Assembly (NCBI RefSeq): GCF_014651875.1
Contig: NZ_BMXS01000020.1
Coordinates: 18,173 to 82,172 of the forward strand
Source: Litchfieldella qijiaojingensis
GTDB lineage: Bacteria; Pseudomonadota; Gammaproteobacteria; Pseudomonadales; Halomonadaceae
Direction: 5' to 3'
DNA length: 64,000 bases
Shown here: positions 36,287-46,490 of the stretch, piece by piece
Layout of the letters: each line of letters starts with the position of its first letter
Numbering within the stretch: the stretch's first letter is position 1
Translations under genes and position numbers: made by a program
Notes under the pieces: model-generated
What the model saw: only the letters and a program-made list of their open reading frames with translations
Databases searched by the model: none
What the model was told of the DNA's origin: nothing

Positions 36287-37693
36287 TTAGCAGCTGTAGT
36301 AGAGGTCGAATTCGACCGGATGCGTGGTCATGCGCAGACGCTCGACATCCTCGTTCTTGAGCTCGATGTAGGCATCGATCATATCGTCGGTGAACACGCC
36401 ACCCTCGGTAAGGAAGCCGCGGTCGGCGTCCAGCGCCGCCAGGGCCTGGTCGAGGCTCTCGGCCACGGTCGGTACGGACTTGCCCTCTTCCGGCGGCAGG
36501 TCGTACAGGTTCTTGTCCATGGCGTCGCCCGGATGGATCTTGTTCTTGATCCCATCGATGCCGGCCATCAACATGGCGGCGAACGCCAGGTAGGGGTTGG
36601 CGGTCGGGTCCGGGAAGCGGCACTCGACACGCTTGCCCTTGGGGCTGGCAGTGTACGGAATGCGGATGGACGCGGAACGGTTGCGGGCACTGTAGGCCAG
36701 CATCACCGGCGCTTCGAAGCCCGGCACCAAGCGCTTGTAGGAGTTGGTGGAAGCGTTGGTGAAGGCGTTCAGGGCGCGAGCATGCTTGATGATGCCGCCG
36801 ATGTAGTACAGCGCCATCTCGGACAGACCGGCATACTCGTCACCGGCGAACTGGTTGACCCCTTCCTTCCAGAACGACTGGTGGACGTGCATGCCGGAGC
36901 CGTTGTCACCGACCAGCGGCTTGGGCATGAAGGTAGCGGTCTTGCCATAGGCATGCGCCACGTTGTGCACCACGTACTTCATCATTTGAAGTTCGTCGGC
37001 CTTCTTGACCAACGTGTTGAACTTGACGCCGATCTCGTTCTGGCCAGCGTTGGACACCTCGTGGTGGTGTACCTCGACGGTCAGGCCGATGGCTTCCATG
37101 GTGTTACACATGGCACCACGGATATCGTGGAAGCTGTCCACAGGCGGTACCGGGAAGTAACCACCCTTGATGCGCGGACGGTGGCCCAGGTTGCCACCCT
37201 CGATGGGACGGTCGGTGGACCAGGCACCCTCTTCTGAAGTCACCTTGTACATGGCGCCTTCGATGTCGGCTTTCCAGTGCACTTCGTCAAAGATGAAGAA
37301 CTCCGGCTCCGGACCGAAGAAGGCAGTGTCGCCCAGGCCGCTGGACTGCAGGTAGGCCTCGGCGCGCTTGGCGATGGAGCGCGGATCACGCTCGTAGCCC
37401 TGCATGGTGGCCGGCTCGATGATGTCGCAGCGCAGCACCAGGGTTGAATCCTCGGTGAACGGGTCGAGGAAGGCAGTGCCATCCTCCGGACGCAGGATCA
37501 TGTCGGACTCGTTGATGCCCTTCCAGCCGGAAATGGAGGAACCATCGAACATCTGGCCGTTCTCGAAGAACTCCTCGTCGACGGCGTTGGCCGGAATGGT
37601 GACGTGCTGTTCCTTACCCTTGGTATCGGTGAAACGCAGGTCGACCCACTTAACATCATGTTCGTCAATCAGGGCGAGGGTCTTCTCAGACAT
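36287..37693 (-). CDS. glnA: Glutamine synthetase type I
   Basis: The 468-residue enzyme begins at 37693 ([20 protein letters not shown]) behind a GGAGGACAAC box. Visible landmarks are [12 protein letters not shown], the metal site EPEFF, the NAGQNEIG region, MHVHQSFWK, the Arg-containing NRSASIRIP, and the adenylylation site Tyr397 in NLYDLPPEE at exactly the E. coli position. It makes glutamine from glutamate, ammonia and ATP as a dodecamer. Expression should follow nitrogen status through the sigma-54/NtrC elements upstream and activity through adenylylation. Confidence 0.97.
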   Translation of the reverse strand: MSEKTLALIDEHDVKWVDLRFTDTKGKEQHVTIPANAVDEEFFENGQMFDGSSISGWKGINESDMILRPEDGTAFLDPFTEDSTLVLRCDIIEPATMQGYERDPRSIAKRAEAYLQSSGLGDTAFFGPEPEFFIFDEVHWKADIEGAMYKVTSEEGAWSTDRPIEGGNLGHRPRIKGGYFPVPPVDSFHDIRGAMCNTMEAIGLTVEVHHHEVSNAGQNEIGVKFNTLVKKADELQMMKYVVHNVAHAYGKTATFMPKPLVGDNGSGMHVHQSFWKEGVNQFAGDEYAGLSEMALYYIGGIIKHARALNAFTNASTNSYKRLVPGFEAPVMLAYSARNRSASIRIPYTASPKGKRVECRFPDPTANPYLAFAAMLMAGIDGIKNKIHPGDAMDKNLYDLPPEEGKSVPTVAESLDQALAALDADRGFLTEGGVFTDDMIDAYIELKNEDVERLRMTTHPVEFDLYYSC

Positions 37694-37826
37694 GTTGTCC
37701 TCCACTATGTGAGCGATGGCTCGTCTCGTTGGCTTAAGTATCCCGCGTCGTTTGTAGCATGCCCCGGGCAGCTTGCCCACGGCAGTCTTGACGACGAATA
37801 GGCATTCATGACTCTGAAGAGTGCAA

Positions 37827-37842
37827 TGCAGGCAGCGTGCCA
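37827..37842 (-). promoter_or_regulatory. Sigma-54 promoter of glnA
   Basis: On the minus strand TGGCACGCTGCCTGCA has the -24 GG and -12 GC exactly 10 bases apart and matches TGGCACG-N4-TTGCA in all but one base. The transcript would start about 120 bases before the glnA ATG. Confidence 0.75.
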
Positions 37843-37963
37843 AAATGGCGCGCATCCGATCCCACTCACAGACAACACATTGAAATAAAAATAATTTATT
37901 GCACCAGCTTCAATTGATCTCGAGCGCGACATCGGTGCGTTTCACCACCACGACGAGCACAAA

Positions 37964-37980
37964 CGCACCACATGAGTGCA
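37964..37980. promoter_or_regulatory. NtrC-binding site upstream of glnA
   Basis: Read on the minus strand, TGCACTCATGTGGTGCG matches the NtrC consensus at every defined base but the last, about 120 bases upstream of the -24 element. Further half-sites (TTGCACC at 37994, GCTGCAC near 38028) could allow cooperative binding. The rest of 37694-38264 is AT-rich regulatory DNA with no gene seen. Confidence 0.7.
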
Positions 37981-38264
37981 AAAATAGATCGCCTTGCACC
38001 ATTATAGCCCATCAAAATCGCTGCAGGTGCTGCACTATGGTTCAGCCATCCTTTATCTGCCGCCCCCTAGCATAACGGTAATCAGAAAAATCAGACGGAC
38101 AATAAATTGATACCTTAAGCAACCAAAGGCTACTCTTTATTACAAGAAGCCAGGAGCGGTATCACTGTCACCCGCGCGGGCGTGTGATGCGACGCGAGGT
38201 CTTCGGTAATCGCCAGCGGCCTTCGTGGGCCAACTCCTGGCACGCTCACGGGACGCTGCCCTCG

Positions 38265-38804
38265 ATGAATGCCTACTGCATCATTGTCGATTCGCGGCTG
38301 ATGGCATCTCGCTTGCCACGCTGCCTGGCCACGCTGAAAAGTGCCATCCAGCGTTTCCCCGGCCGTGTAGAGATTCGAGTGGTGAGCGAAGAAGACAGCC
38401 CCCGACTGGCGCGTTTGAGTCAACGCTTCGGTGCCCGCTTCGAGGCTATCCCCCAGGCATCGGTTGGCGCCCGAGGCAACGAGGCCGTGCAGCGCAGCCC
38501 TGGCGAAGCACTGGTGTTCCCCGCACCGCGCGGCAAACTCGCCGACGACTGGCTGAACAGCGCCGATGCCCTGTTGAGCAGGCAACACTGGGACGCGGTC
38601 TTGTTCCAGCCAAGTGATACAACTTTGCCTCGTGGCCTGGTGCGACTTTGGCGCACAACCCCGTCACCGGGAACGCTGTGCGTCCAGCGAGGCTGGTTCG
38701 AGCGTATCGGTGGTTTCGATCCCGCCCTCGACGAAACTGCCTGCCAGGACCTGGTAACGCGCCTGCGAGCCTGTCAGGCCAGGGTTCTGGAGCTACCTCT
38801 ATAG
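38265..38804 (+). CDS. Glycosyltransferase family 2-like protein (short)
   Basis: A 179-residue protein starting MNAYCIIVDSRLMASRLPRC, reminiscent of the first strand of GT-A glycosyltransferases. Later elements are RGNEAVQRSPGEALVFPAPR, where the usual aspartate-rich nucleotide-sugar motif would be expected but is not present, and a C-terminal RGWFERIGGFDPALDETACQDL, which is strongly GT2-like. Lack of a clear DxD motif makes catalysis uncertain. The upstream ATG at 38184 gives a non-conserved extension. The next gene, a deacetylase, suggests a role in surface glycans. Confidence 0.6.
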   Translation: MNAYCIIVDSRLMASRLPRCLATLKSAIQRFPGRVEIRVVSEEDSPRLARLSQRFGARFEAIPQASVGARGNEAVQRSPGEALVFPAPRGKLADDWLNSADALLSRQHWDAVLFQPSDTTLPRGLVRLWRTTPSPGTLCVQRGWFERIGGFDPALDETACQDLVTRLRACQARVLELPL

Positions 38805-38863
38805 GAGCTGCGAGGGAAAAAGAGAGGGCGTAAACTAAGGGCATCTCCGCCGGGAGAACCGCC

Positions 38864-39853
38864 ATGAATGGTATCGGGCTTGCCAGGGATCTTGCTCAAC
38901 GGCTTCGCGGCCACTGGCGGCGCAGCCTGGCCGAACCGTTGCGTGGGCGCAGTGCCATTCTGGTGCTGCACCGCGTGCTTGCTGACGAGCAGGCCGCGCG
39001 CCTGCCGCATCGTGCCCCCTACTGCCTCGGCCCGGAAAGTTTCCACCACCTGCTGATGAGCCTGGTGGATGTCGCACGTATCGTTAGCCTGGGCACCGCT
39101 CTCAAGCCCCACCGCGACCCACGTGCCTGCATTGCGCTTACCTTCGACGACGGCTGGCACGACAATGCCGAAGTGGCCGCCCCGGTGCTCGAGCACTATG
39201 CCCTGCCGGCGAGTATCTTCGTCACTACTGGACTTCTCGGCAAACCGCGCGGCTTCTGGTGGGAGGTAATCGCCGAAAGCCTGTGGACGCACCGACGCCC
39301 CGAGCTGATCCGTGAGGTTCTGGGCGATGCCGGCCTGCCTCTGCCTCCCATGCCACCTGTACACCCGGAGGAAGCCTACAGCAAGGCGCTGCTCGGCTAC
39401 CTCGAGCAACTGCGGGCGGCCTGTCCACTGACCCTCTGCCGCACTGGCGAGGAGCTACACCGCCTTCTCGACCTGCCGCCCCACGGCATCGACCCCTTCA
39501 CCTTGCGGCGCCTGGAGCATGGCGGCCTGATCCGCTTCGGCGCGCATGGCGTGCTACCGGAAGCCTTGGAGCCCCTGAGCGACGAACGGGTATGCTGGCA
39601 TATTCGGCGTTCGCGCAAGGATCTCAAGCGGCTGTGCCGCGAGCCGCTCGACGCCTTCGCCTACCCCGACGTCCAACCCTCGTTGCGCCTGCGTCGATTG
39701 GCTCTGCGTTGCGGTGTCCAGCTCGCCCTGGCCGGTACCGGCGGCTGGCTCAACCACCGCAACGACCCCCTGGCCATCCCGCGCATCCCTATCAGCCAGC
39801 CGGTGGCGCAAAGCCCCGGACGGCTATACGACTGGCTACTGGGCTATCGATGA
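38864..39853 (+). CDS. Polysaccharide deacetylase (NodB-like)
   Basis: A 329-residue carbohydrate esterase 4 protein: AILVLHRVL (31-39), the metal/catalytic motif LTFDDGWHDN with Asp95-Asp96, LPASIFVTTGLLG, and a C-terminal DAFAYPDVQPSLR region. No signal peptide is seen, so it is probably cytoplasmic or membrane-associated and acts on a lipid-linked sugar or capsule precursor. A GGGAG box supports the ATG. It lies 59 bases after the GT2-like gene on the same strand. Confidence 0.83.
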   Translation: MNGIGLARDLAQRLRGHWRRSLAEPLRGRSAILVLHRVLADEQAARLPHRAPYCLGPESFHHLLMSLVDVARIVSLGTALKPHRDPRACIALTFDDGWHDNAEVAAPVLEHYALPASIFVTTGLLGKPRGFWWEVIAESLWTHRRPELIREVLGDAGLPLPPMPPVHPEEAYSKALLGYLEQLRAACPLTLCRTGEELHRLLDLPPHGIDPFTLRRLEHGGLIRFGAHGVLPEALEPLSDERVCWHIRRSRKDLKRLCREPLDAFAYPDVQPSLRLRRLALRCGVQLALAGTGGWLNHRNDPLAIPRIPISQPVAQSPGRLYDWLLGYR

Positions 39854-39978
39854 TGGCGGCTAACATCTTGATCTGACATTCAGCGCCACAATCCAGATCA
39901 ATTATTGACCGACAACGCTGGTAGGCGTCGCGGGCAAGATACTATAATACGCCCCAATTTTCGCAGCAGGATCCCGTC

Positions 39979-41808
39979 GTGATCGAGAATCTTCGCAACA
40001 TCGCCATCATCGCTCACGTCGACCATGGCAAGACCACTCTGGTCGACAAGCTATTGAGCCAGTCTGGCACTCTGGACCGCAAGGCCGAGGGTCAAGAGCG
40101 CATCATGGACTCCAACGACCAGGAGAAGGAACGCGGCATCACCATCCTGGCCAAGAACACGGCGATCCGCTGGCAGGCGCCCGGTTCCGACGAGGCTTAC
40201 CACATCAACATCGTCGACACCCCGGGACACGCCGACTTTGGTGGCGAGGTAGAGCGCGTGATGTCGATGGTCGACTCGGTGCTACTGCTGGTCGACGCCG
40301 TCGACGGGCCCATGCCACAGACCCGCTTCGTGACCCAGAAAGCCTTCGCTCAAGGGCTCAAGCCGATCGTGGTGGTCAACAAGATCGACCGCCCCGGCGC
40401 ACGCCCCGACTGGGTCATCGATCAGATCTTCGACCTGTTCGACAATCTCGGCGCCAGCGACGAGCAACTCGACTTCCCGATCATCTACTGCTCGGCACTC
40501 AATGGCATCGCCGGCCCCGAGCCGGATCAGCTCGCCAACGACATGACGCCGATGTTCCAGGCCATCGTCGATATCGTCGAGCCGCCCAACGTACAGCTCG
40601 ATGGCCCCTTCCAGATGCAGATCTCGGCGCTGGACTATAACAGCTACGTGGGCGTCATCGGCTTGGGCCGCATCAAGCGCGGCGCGGTGCGCCCCAACCA
40701 GCAGGTCACTCTGGTCTGCACCGACGGCAAGACCCGCAAGGGCAAGATCGGCCAGGTGATGACCCACCTGGGCCTGGAGCGCGTGCCCACCGACCAGGCC
40801 ACCGCCGGCGACATCGTATGCATCACTGGGATCGATGACCTCTCCATCTCCGATACCTTGTGCGACCCGGTCGCCGTCGAGGCGTTGCCACCGCTGTCGG
40901 TCGACGAACCCACCGTGTCGATGACCTTCCAGGTCAACGACTCGCCCTTCGCCGGCCGTGACGGCAAGTATGTCACCAGTCGCAACATCAAGGACCGCCT
41001 CGACCAGGAGCTGATCCACAATGTCGCGCTGCGGGTCGAGCAGGGCGAGAGCCCGGAAAAGTTCAAGGTCTCCGGCCGCGGCGAGCTGCACCTCTCGGTG
41101 CTGATCGAGACGATGCGCCGCGAGGGCTTCGAGCTCGCCGTGGGCCGCCCCGAGGTAATCATCCGTGAGATCGACGGGGTCAAGCAGGAGCCCTACGAAG
41201 AGGTGATCATCGACTGCGAGGAGCAGCACCAGGGGGCGATCATGGAGGAGATCGGCTATCGCAAGGGCGAGCTGAGCAACATGAACCCCGACGGCAAGGG
41301 CCGCGTGCGCCTGGACTTCATTATCCCCGCACGCGGGCTGATCGGCTTCCGCGGCCAGTTCCTGACCCTCACATCGGGCACCGGCATCCTCACCAGCCGT
41401 TTCGATCACTACGGCCCGCTCAAGCCTGACGCTTCCATCGAACGGCGCAACGGCGTACTGGTGTCAATGGTCTCGGGCAAAGCCCTGGCCTACGCCCTTT
41501 ATGCCCTGCAGGAACGTGGCAAGCTGATCATCGATCACGGCACCGAGGTCTATGAGGGCATGCTGGTCGGTATCAACAACCGCGCTAACGATATGGTGGT
41601 CAACCCCACCAAGGGTAAGAAGCTCGACAACATGCGCGCCTCGGGCAACGACGAAAACATCGTGCTGACCCCGCCGGTGAAGTTCTCGCTGGAACAGGCG
41701 ATCGAGTTCCTCGACTCCGACGAACTGGTGGAAGTCACGCCCAACCACATTCGCCTGCGCAAGAAGCACCTCACCGAGAACGAGCGCAAGCGGGCCAGCA
41801 AGGGGTAA
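39979..41808 (+). CDS. typA: Ribosome-associated GTPase TypA/BipA
   Basis: The 609-residue translational GTPase starts with GTG (39979). G1 is [10 protein letters not shown] (12-21), G3 DTPGHADF, G4 NKIDRPGA, followed by EF-G-like domains II, III and V and the BipA-specific C-terminal part ([20 protein letters not shown]). It binds the ribosome during cold or other stress and assists 50S assembly. A TATAAT box lies at 39943-39948. A strong terminator follows at 41828-41855, so it is probably a single-gene transcript. Confidence 0.97.
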   Translation: MIENLRNIAIIAHVDHGKTTLVDKLLSQSGTLDRKAEGQERIMDSNDQEKERGITILAKNTAIRWQAPGSDEAYHINIVDTPGHADFGGEVERVMSMVDSVLLLVDAVDGPMPQTRFVTQKAFAQGLKPIVVVNKIDRPGARPDWVIDQIFDLFDNLGASDEQLDFPIIYCSALNGIAGPEPDQLANDMTPMFQAIVDIVEPPNVQLDGPFQMQISALDYNSYVGVIGLGRIKRGAVRPNQQVTLVCTDGKTRKGKIGQVMTHLGLERVPTDQATAGDIVCITGIDDLSISDTLCDPVAVEALPPLSVDEPTVSMTFQVNDSPFAGRDGKYVTSRNIKDRLDQELIHNVALRVEQGESPEKFKVSGRGELHLSVLIETMRREGFELAVGRPEVIIREIDGVKQEPYEEVIIDCEEQHQGAIMEEIGYRKGELSNMNPDGKGRVRLDFIIPARGLIGFRGQFLTLTSGTGILTSRFDHYGPLKPDASIERRNGVLVSMVSGKALAYALYALQERGKLIIDHGTEVYEGMLVGINNRANDMVVNPTKGKKLDNMRASGNDENIVLTPPVKFSLEQAIEFLDSDELVEVTPNHIRLRKKHLTENERKRASKG

Positions 41809-41827
41809 GCCCCCGACCTCTGCGTTG

Positions 41828-41855
41828 AAGCCCACCCCCGCGGTGGGCTTTTTCG
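41828..41855 (+). terminator. typA rho-independent terminator
   Basis: A 9-bp stem (41828-41836 with 41842-41850) with a 5-base loop leads directly into a T-run, 20 bases after the typA stop codon. Confidence 0.92.
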
Positions 41856-41912
41856 TTTGCATGAAAAGTGGCTAATCTGACAATAGGGCAAACAGTGAGA
41901 GGAGATTCCCAC

Positions 41913-42230
41913 ATGCACAAGCACGTGGAATGGGACGACCCCGGCAAAGACAGTGTCATGGCGCTCTATGCCAATGACCCCGAAGACTATGTCGAGCCAC
42001 ATCCTGGCAGCATCATCTCCGCCCACTACAAGGGCATCACGGTACGCGTCCGCGTAGAGGCCTTTGTCAATAACGATACGAGCATCGGCGAGGTGGTCGC
42101 CCTGATCAATCCGCGCACGGGAGAACGCAAGAAAATACACGGCAAGCTGACGCTGGGTGACATGGTTCGCCTGCCCGACGACATGCGTGCCCTCGACCGC
42201 CGCGCTCCCGACGCGGAGAACAATGACTGA
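41913..42230 (+). CDS. Conserved small hypothetical protein
   Basis: A 105-residue acidic protein starting MHKHVEWDDPGKDSVMALYA behind a GAGAGGAG box. It has no signal peptide or membrane helix. Residues 33-80 (GSIISAHYKGITVRVRVEAF, then IGEVVALINPRTGERK) alternate polar and hydrophobic residues as in a small beta-barrel. I do not recognise a named family. It stands alone between the typA terminator and the ABC operon. Confidence 0.6.
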   Translation: MHKHVEWDDPGKDSVMALYANDPEDYVEPHPGSIISAHYKGITVRVRVEAFVNNDTSIGEVVALINPRTGERKKIHGKLTLGDMVRLPDDMRALDRRAPDAENND

Positions 42231-42543
42231 TACCTCACGCTTTCCCCGATGACCGCCCCTGCGGCCTGAAGGCTTGCAGGGGCGAGCGCCAAACGTGGGA
42301 ATTGCCATTACATGAGGCGCCATATTCGCCTTTGCACCGCATCAAAGCGAAGATATGATCGCCCCCAGTGACCATCAGAGTTGCCACTGACCGCCTAGAG
42401 CCCTAGTCCAACGTCTCATAAACGTTTGCCATCTGGTCAAGTGCCACCGCCTGGCGCAAAGTTGCACTGTGGCGCTCTAACGACGGGCCACATGCCATCA
42501 GCGGCTTCAATTACAAGATCGACAACACGACATAGGACGGGGA
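42231..42543 (+). promoter_or_regulatory. Promoter region of the ABC transporter operon
   Basis: This 313-base gap holds an 8-bp stem-loop at 42255-42283 (no T-run) just after the small hypothetical gene, probably its terminator. The rest should contain the promoter of the downstream ABC operon. No gene is visible. A sigma-54-like string near 42452 has the wrong spacing. Confidence 0.4.
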
Positions 42544-43314
42544 ATGAGCACAATCATCGAAGTCAGCCATGTCTACAAGGCCTTCGGTGGGCTGAGTGTC
42601 CTCGACGACTGTTCGATAAAAGTGGAGGAAGGCTCGATCACCGGTATGATCGGCCCCAACGGCGCCGGCAAGACGACCCTGTTCAATATCATCGCCGGCA
42701 ACCTGCCGCTGGACTCGGGTCGGGTCCGGTTCAATGGCGAAGACATCACCAACATGCCCGCCAATGAGCTCTTCCACAAAGGGCTGTTGCGCACCTTCCA
42801 GATCGCCCATGAATTCTCCAACATGACGGCGCTGGAAAACCTGATGATGGTGCCACCACGCCAGCTCGGCGAAAACCTGTTCCACACCTGGTTCAAACAC
42901 ACCGAGGTACGCCAACAGGAAAACGATGTGCGTCAACGCGCATTGGAAGTCATCGATTTCATCGGCCTTTCCCACGTGCGCAACGAACTGGCCGGCAACC
43001 TCTCCGGCGGCCAGAAGAAGCTGCTGGAACTCGGCCGCACCATGATGGCCGACGCCCGCGTAGTATTGCTCGACGAGATCGCCGCCGGCGTCAACCGCAC
43101 CCTGCTCGGCGATTTGGTCGCAAACATCGAGCGCCTCAACCGAGAGAGGGGTTACACCTTCCTGGTCATCGAACATGACATGGACATGATCGCCCGGCTG
43201 TGCGACCCGGTGATCGTGCTTGCCCAAGGACACGTGATGATGGAAGGCACCATCGAGGAAGTCCGGAACAACCCTCAGGTCATCGAAGCCTATTTCGGGG
43301 CTCCGACAGAATAA
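42544..43314 (+). CDS. Branched-chain-amino-acid-type ABC transporter ATPase (LivG family)
   Basis: The 256-residue ATPase has Walker A GPNGAGKTT (37-45), LivG-specific LLRTFQIAHEFSNMTALENL, signature LSGGQKK and Walker B VVLLDEIAAG, where LivG proteins usually have DEPAAGL. Replacement of the Pro in the Walker B neighbourhood is a small deviation. It is the first gene of a leaderless LivGFHM-type operon. Amide, urea or amino acid uptake are all possible for this family. Confidence 0.9.
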   Translation: MSTIIEVSHVYKAFGGLSVLDDCSIKVEEGSITGMIGPNGAGKTTLFNIIAGNLPLDSGRVRFNGEDITNMPANELFHKGLLRTFQIAHEFSNMTALENLMMVPPRQLGENLFHTWFKHTEVRQQENDVRQRALEVIDFIGLSHVRNELAGNLSGGQKKLLELGRTMMADARVVLLDEIAAGVNRTLLGDLVANIERLNRERGYTFLVIEHDMDMIARLCDPVIVLAQGHVMMEGTIEEVRNNPQVIEAYFGAPTE

Positions 43315-43381
43315 CAATGCCGGGCGGGACGCCGGTCCGTGCCGGCCTCGCTCGCATAGGACAACGTCCAGGAACGTACGC

Positions 43382-44086
43382 ATGGCATTACTGGAAGCAA
43401 GCGATGTGCATGGCGGCTATGGCGGCATGAACATCCTCAACGGCGTCAACATGTCGATCGAGGTCAACGAGATCGGTGTGATCGTCGGCCCCAACGGAGC
43501 CGGCAAATCGACCATGCTCAAGGCCATCTTCGGCATGCTCACGGTGAGCCAAGGCGAAATCCGCCTGCGCGGCGAACCGATCACCAACACTGCTCCCAAC
43601 AAGCTGGTGCACAAGGGCATGGCCTATGTGCCCCAGGAGAAGAACATCTTCCCCAGCCTGACGGTGCAGGAAAACCTCGAGATGGGCACCTATATCCGTC
43701 CCCAGAATTTCCGCCGCATGCTCGAGCAGGTCTACGAATTCTTTCCACCGCTGCGTGAGAAGCGTCGCCAGCCGGCCGGCGAGCTCTCCGGTGGGCAGCG
43801 CCAGATGGTGGCCATGGGCCGCGCACTGATGGTCGAACCCAGCCTGCTACTGCTCGACGAGCCCACTGCCGGCCTGTCTCCGTTGTTCATGAACGAGATC
43901 TTCGAGCGTATCAAGACCATCAACGCCGCCGGCGTCGGTGTCCTGATGGTCGAACAGAACGCCAAGCAGGCTCTCGCCATCGCCCACAAGGGGTTCGTGC
44001 TGGCATCGGGACAGAACCGATTCACCGATACCGGCGAAGCCCTACTCAACGATCCAGAGGTCGCCAAGAGCTTCCTGGGTGGCTGA
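43382..44086 (+). CDS. Branched-chain-amino-acid-type ABC transporter ATPase (LivF family)
   Basis: The 234-residue partner ATPase has Walker A GPNGAGKST (36-44), GMAYVPQEKNIFPSLTVQEN, signature ELSGGQRQM and Walker B LLLLDEPTAGLSP. It forms a heterodimer with the LivG-like subunit encoded 67 bases upstream. The fully canonical motifs contrast with the slightly altered Walker B of its partner. Confidence 0.92.
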   Translation: MALLEASDVHGGYGGMNILNGVNMSIEVNEIGVIVGPNGAGKSTMLKAIFGMLTVSQGEIRLRGEPITNTAPNKLVHKGMAYVPQEKNIFPSLTVQENLEMGTYIRPQNFRRMLEQVYEFFPPLREKRRQPAGELSGGQRQMVAMGRALMVEPSLLLLDEPTAGLSPLFMNEIFERIKTINAAGVGVLMVEQNAKQALAIAHKGFVLASGQNRFTDTGEALLNDPEVAKSFLGG

Positions 44087-44124
44087 ACACGCCCGCCGCC
44101 AGTACCCCTTGGGGAGATAACGTT

Positions 44125-45129
44125 TTGAACGAGTTGGTTTTTTTCATCAACAACGTGGTGATATCCGGCACCGTAACGGGGTCGATCTATGCCATGGGTG
44201 CCATCGGCGTGACGCTGGTGTTCAGCATCATGCGTTTCGCACACTTCGCGCATGCCGACATGATGACGCTAGGTGCCTTCATGGTGCTGCTGTTGACCAC
44301 GCTGTTCCCGAACGTCGGCGCCGTGGTGGGACTGCCCAGTGCCCTGCTCCTATTGCCTATCGCCATGGCGCTCACCGCGGGTGCCGCGGTAGGCATCGAT
44401 CGCGCCTTCTACAAGCCTCTTCGCGCCCATGACGTCAAGCCGATCGTCATGGTGATCGCCTCGCTGGGTGTGACCCTGATGTTGCAGGGGCTGATTCGCC
44501 TGTTTGCCGGCACCAGCTCCCAGAGCCTCTACATCGCCGAGCGCAAGGACATCTTCCGTTTCGAGTTGCCCTTCGACCTGGCCACCCGGAATATCGTCGT
44601 TACCGAGCCACAGATCATCCTGTTCGTGTTCGTCATCGTCGCGGTGGTGAGCCTGCACCTGTTCCTCAGCCGTTCCCGGCTTGGCAAGGCAATGCGCGCC
44701 ATGTCCGACAACCCGGACCTGGCTCGTGCCTCGGGCATCAACACCAATACCATCGTCGCCGTGACCTGGATCATCGCCGGCTCGCTGGCGGCCGCCGCCG
44801 GCACCCTGCTGTCGCTGGATGTTGCCTTCAAGCCCGACCTCAGCTTCTTCCTGCTGCTGCCGATCTTCGCCGCCGCCATCGTCGGCGGGGTCGGACACCC
44901 CTATGGTGCCATCGCCGGCGGCTTCGTGGTCGGCTTCGCCGAGACACTGGCGGTGTTCAACTGGGCGGTACTGCTTCGCCCCTTCCGGGATAGTCTGCCG
45001 GAGTGGCTGGACCTCCCCAGCAACCTTGCCCTGGTCGGCACCGAGTACAAGATCGTGGTGCCCTTCTTCATCCTGGTCGCCATCCTGGTATGGCGCCCCA
45101 CCGGCATCTTCAAGGGGAAGGTGATCTGA
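44125..45129 (+). CDS. Branched-chain-amino-acid-type ABC transporter permease (LivH family)
   Basis: A 334-residue permease with about eight helices. It starts at TTG (44125) after a GGGGAGA box. GSIYAMGAIGVTLVFSIMRF and the cytoplasmic loop RSRLGKAMRAMSDNPDLARA, which contacts the ATPases, are typical of LivH. The last codon overlaps the LivM start (TGATG). Confidence 0.9.
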   Translation: MNELVFFINNVVISGTVTGSIYAMGAIGVTLVFSIMRFAHFAHADMMTLGAFMVLLLTTLFPNVGAVVGLPSALLLLPIAMALTAGAAVGIDRAFYKPLRAHDVKPIVMVIASLGVTLMLQGLIRLFAGTSSQSLYIAERKDIFRFELPFDLATRNIVVTEPQIILFVFVIVAVVSLHLFLSRSRLGKAMRAMSDNPDLARASGINTNTIVAVTWIIAGSLAAAAGTLLSLDVAFKPDLSFFLLLPIFAAAIVGGVGHPYGAIAGGFVVGFAETLAVFNWAVLLRPFRDSLPEWLDLPSNLALVGTEYKIVVPFFILVAILVWRPTGIFKGKVI

Positions 45130-46400
45130 TGACTCGCAAGCTTCCTATCCGTGAACTCGTGCTTTTCGCCGGCTTGCTCGTCGCTGTGCTGGCGGTCTAC
45201 GGTTTGATGGGCGCCGCCTACAGTACCCGCATGCTGGTCGAAGCCGCCTGTTACGCCATCCTCGCCCTGGGCCTGACCATCCAATGGGGCTATGCCGGCC
45301 AGTTCAACGCAGGGGTGATGGGGTTCGTGGCGCTAGGTGGCTTCTGTGCCATGCTCTTCAGCGTGCCCACCAACCCGGCATTCTGGAACACCGAGTTGCC
45401 TGGTGAGCTAGGCCGCGTACTGCTGTATCTGGTGGCCGCAATAGCGCTGGTCTATGGCGCCACCAAGCTCGACCGCCTCGGTATTCCCAAACGATTGCGC
45501 ACCTTCATCGCTATCGTGCTGGCCGTGGTGCTCTATATGGCGGTGATTGGTGCCATGCGCGAGGTGACCGACGAGATCGAGTCGCGCGCCGGGTTCATCG
45601 GCGGCCTGGGCCTGCCGACTTGGGTCGGATGGATTTTCGGTGGCGCACTCGCCGGCGGTATCGGCTATTTTATCGGCCGTATCTGTCTAGGACTGCGTAG
45701 CGACTACCTCGCCATCGCGACCTTGGGCATCGCCGAGATCATCAAGGCCTTCCTCAAGAATTCCGACTGGCTGACCCGCGGTACCGCCACCGTCTCGCCG
45801 TTGCCTTGGCCCACTCCTGGCCCCGGCGAACTCGGATTCGTGCTGGCTCGTGCCATTTATCTGTCGATCACGGCAGTGGTGATCGCGGCCATCTTCTTCC
45901 TGCTGTACCGCGCCTATTACGCGCCCTGGGGGCGCATGATCCGTGCCATCCGCGATAACGAGATCTCGGCGGCGGCCATGGGCAAGGACATCAACCGCCG
46001 ACGCCTGGAGATCTTCGTGCTGGGCTGCATCCTGATGGGTATCGGCGGGGCGGCGCTGACCAGCTTCAACAGCATCTTCGACCCGCAGGGCTACCTGCCG
46101 CTCAACCATACCTTCCTGGTACTGGTGATGGTGATCCTCGGCGGACCGGGCAACAACCTGGGCACCATCTTCGGTGCCGTACTGGTGTACATCATCTGGA
46201 TCATGTCCGAGCCCCTGGCGCTGTCTGTGATGCACGCGGTTACCGCCCTGGGCGAAGGCTGGTTCGGCTGGGAGGTTGGCGGCAATCTCGACAGCCGCGC
46301 CCTGCAGGCTCGCGTGTTTGTGATCGGCCTGTTGATCTCGCTGGTGCTACGCTATGCGCCCAAGGGATTGATACCGGAGAAAGTGCCTCAGTACGATTGA
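45129..46400 (+). CDS. Branched-chain-amino-acid-type ABC transporter permease (LivM family)
   Basis: A 423-residue permease, starting at 45129 inside the LivH stop codon. GLTIQWGYAGQFNAGVMGFV near the N-terminus and the coupling loop YAPWGRMIRAIRDNEISAAA identify LivM. An extra segment with helices around 100-170 makes it longer than the usual 300-360 residues. It ends 33 bases before a terminator shared with the convergent binding-protein gene. Confidence 0.9.
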   Translation: MTRKLPIRELVLFAGLLVAVLAVYGLMGAAYSTRMLVEAACYAILALGLTIQWGYAGQFNAGVMGFVALGGFCAMLFSVPTNPAFWNTELPGELGRVLLYLVAAIALVYGATKLDRLGIPKRLRTFIAIVLAVVLYMAVIGAMREVTDEIESRAGFIGGLGLPTWVGWIFGGALAGGIGYFIGRICLGLRSDYLAIATLGIAEIIKAFLKNSDWLTRGTATVSPLPWPTPGPGELGFVLARAIYLSITAVVIAAIFFLLYRAYYAPWGRMIRAIRDNEISAAAMGKDINRRRLEIFVLGCILMGIGGAALTSFNSIFDPQGYLPLNHTFLVLVMVILGGPGNNLGTIFGAVLVYIIWIMSEPLALSVMHAVTALGEGWFGWEVGGNLDSRALQARVFVIGLLISLVLRYAPKGLIPEKVPQYD

Positions 46401-46433
46401 GGCTTCCCTGGCAGTCCCCCTCAAGAAACGATA

Positions 46434-46465
46434 AGGCCTCGGCAGTTCACACTGCCGAGGCCTTG
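46434..46465. terminator. Bidirectional terminator between the ABC operon and its binding-protein gene
   Basis: A 13-bp perfect stem (46434-46446 with 46453-46465) and a 6-base loop lie between convergent genes, 33 bases after livM-like and 26 bases after the binding-protein gene. It has a short T-rich tail on each strand. Confidence 0.85.
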
Positions 46466-46490
46466 TTCGTTCAGACGTTATGTCGTGGCT

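Noticed and set aside
42452..42466. Sigma-54-like TGGCGC...TTGCA before the ABC operon
   Set aside because: The GG and GC are 9 rather than 10 bases apart, which sigma-54 rarely accepts.
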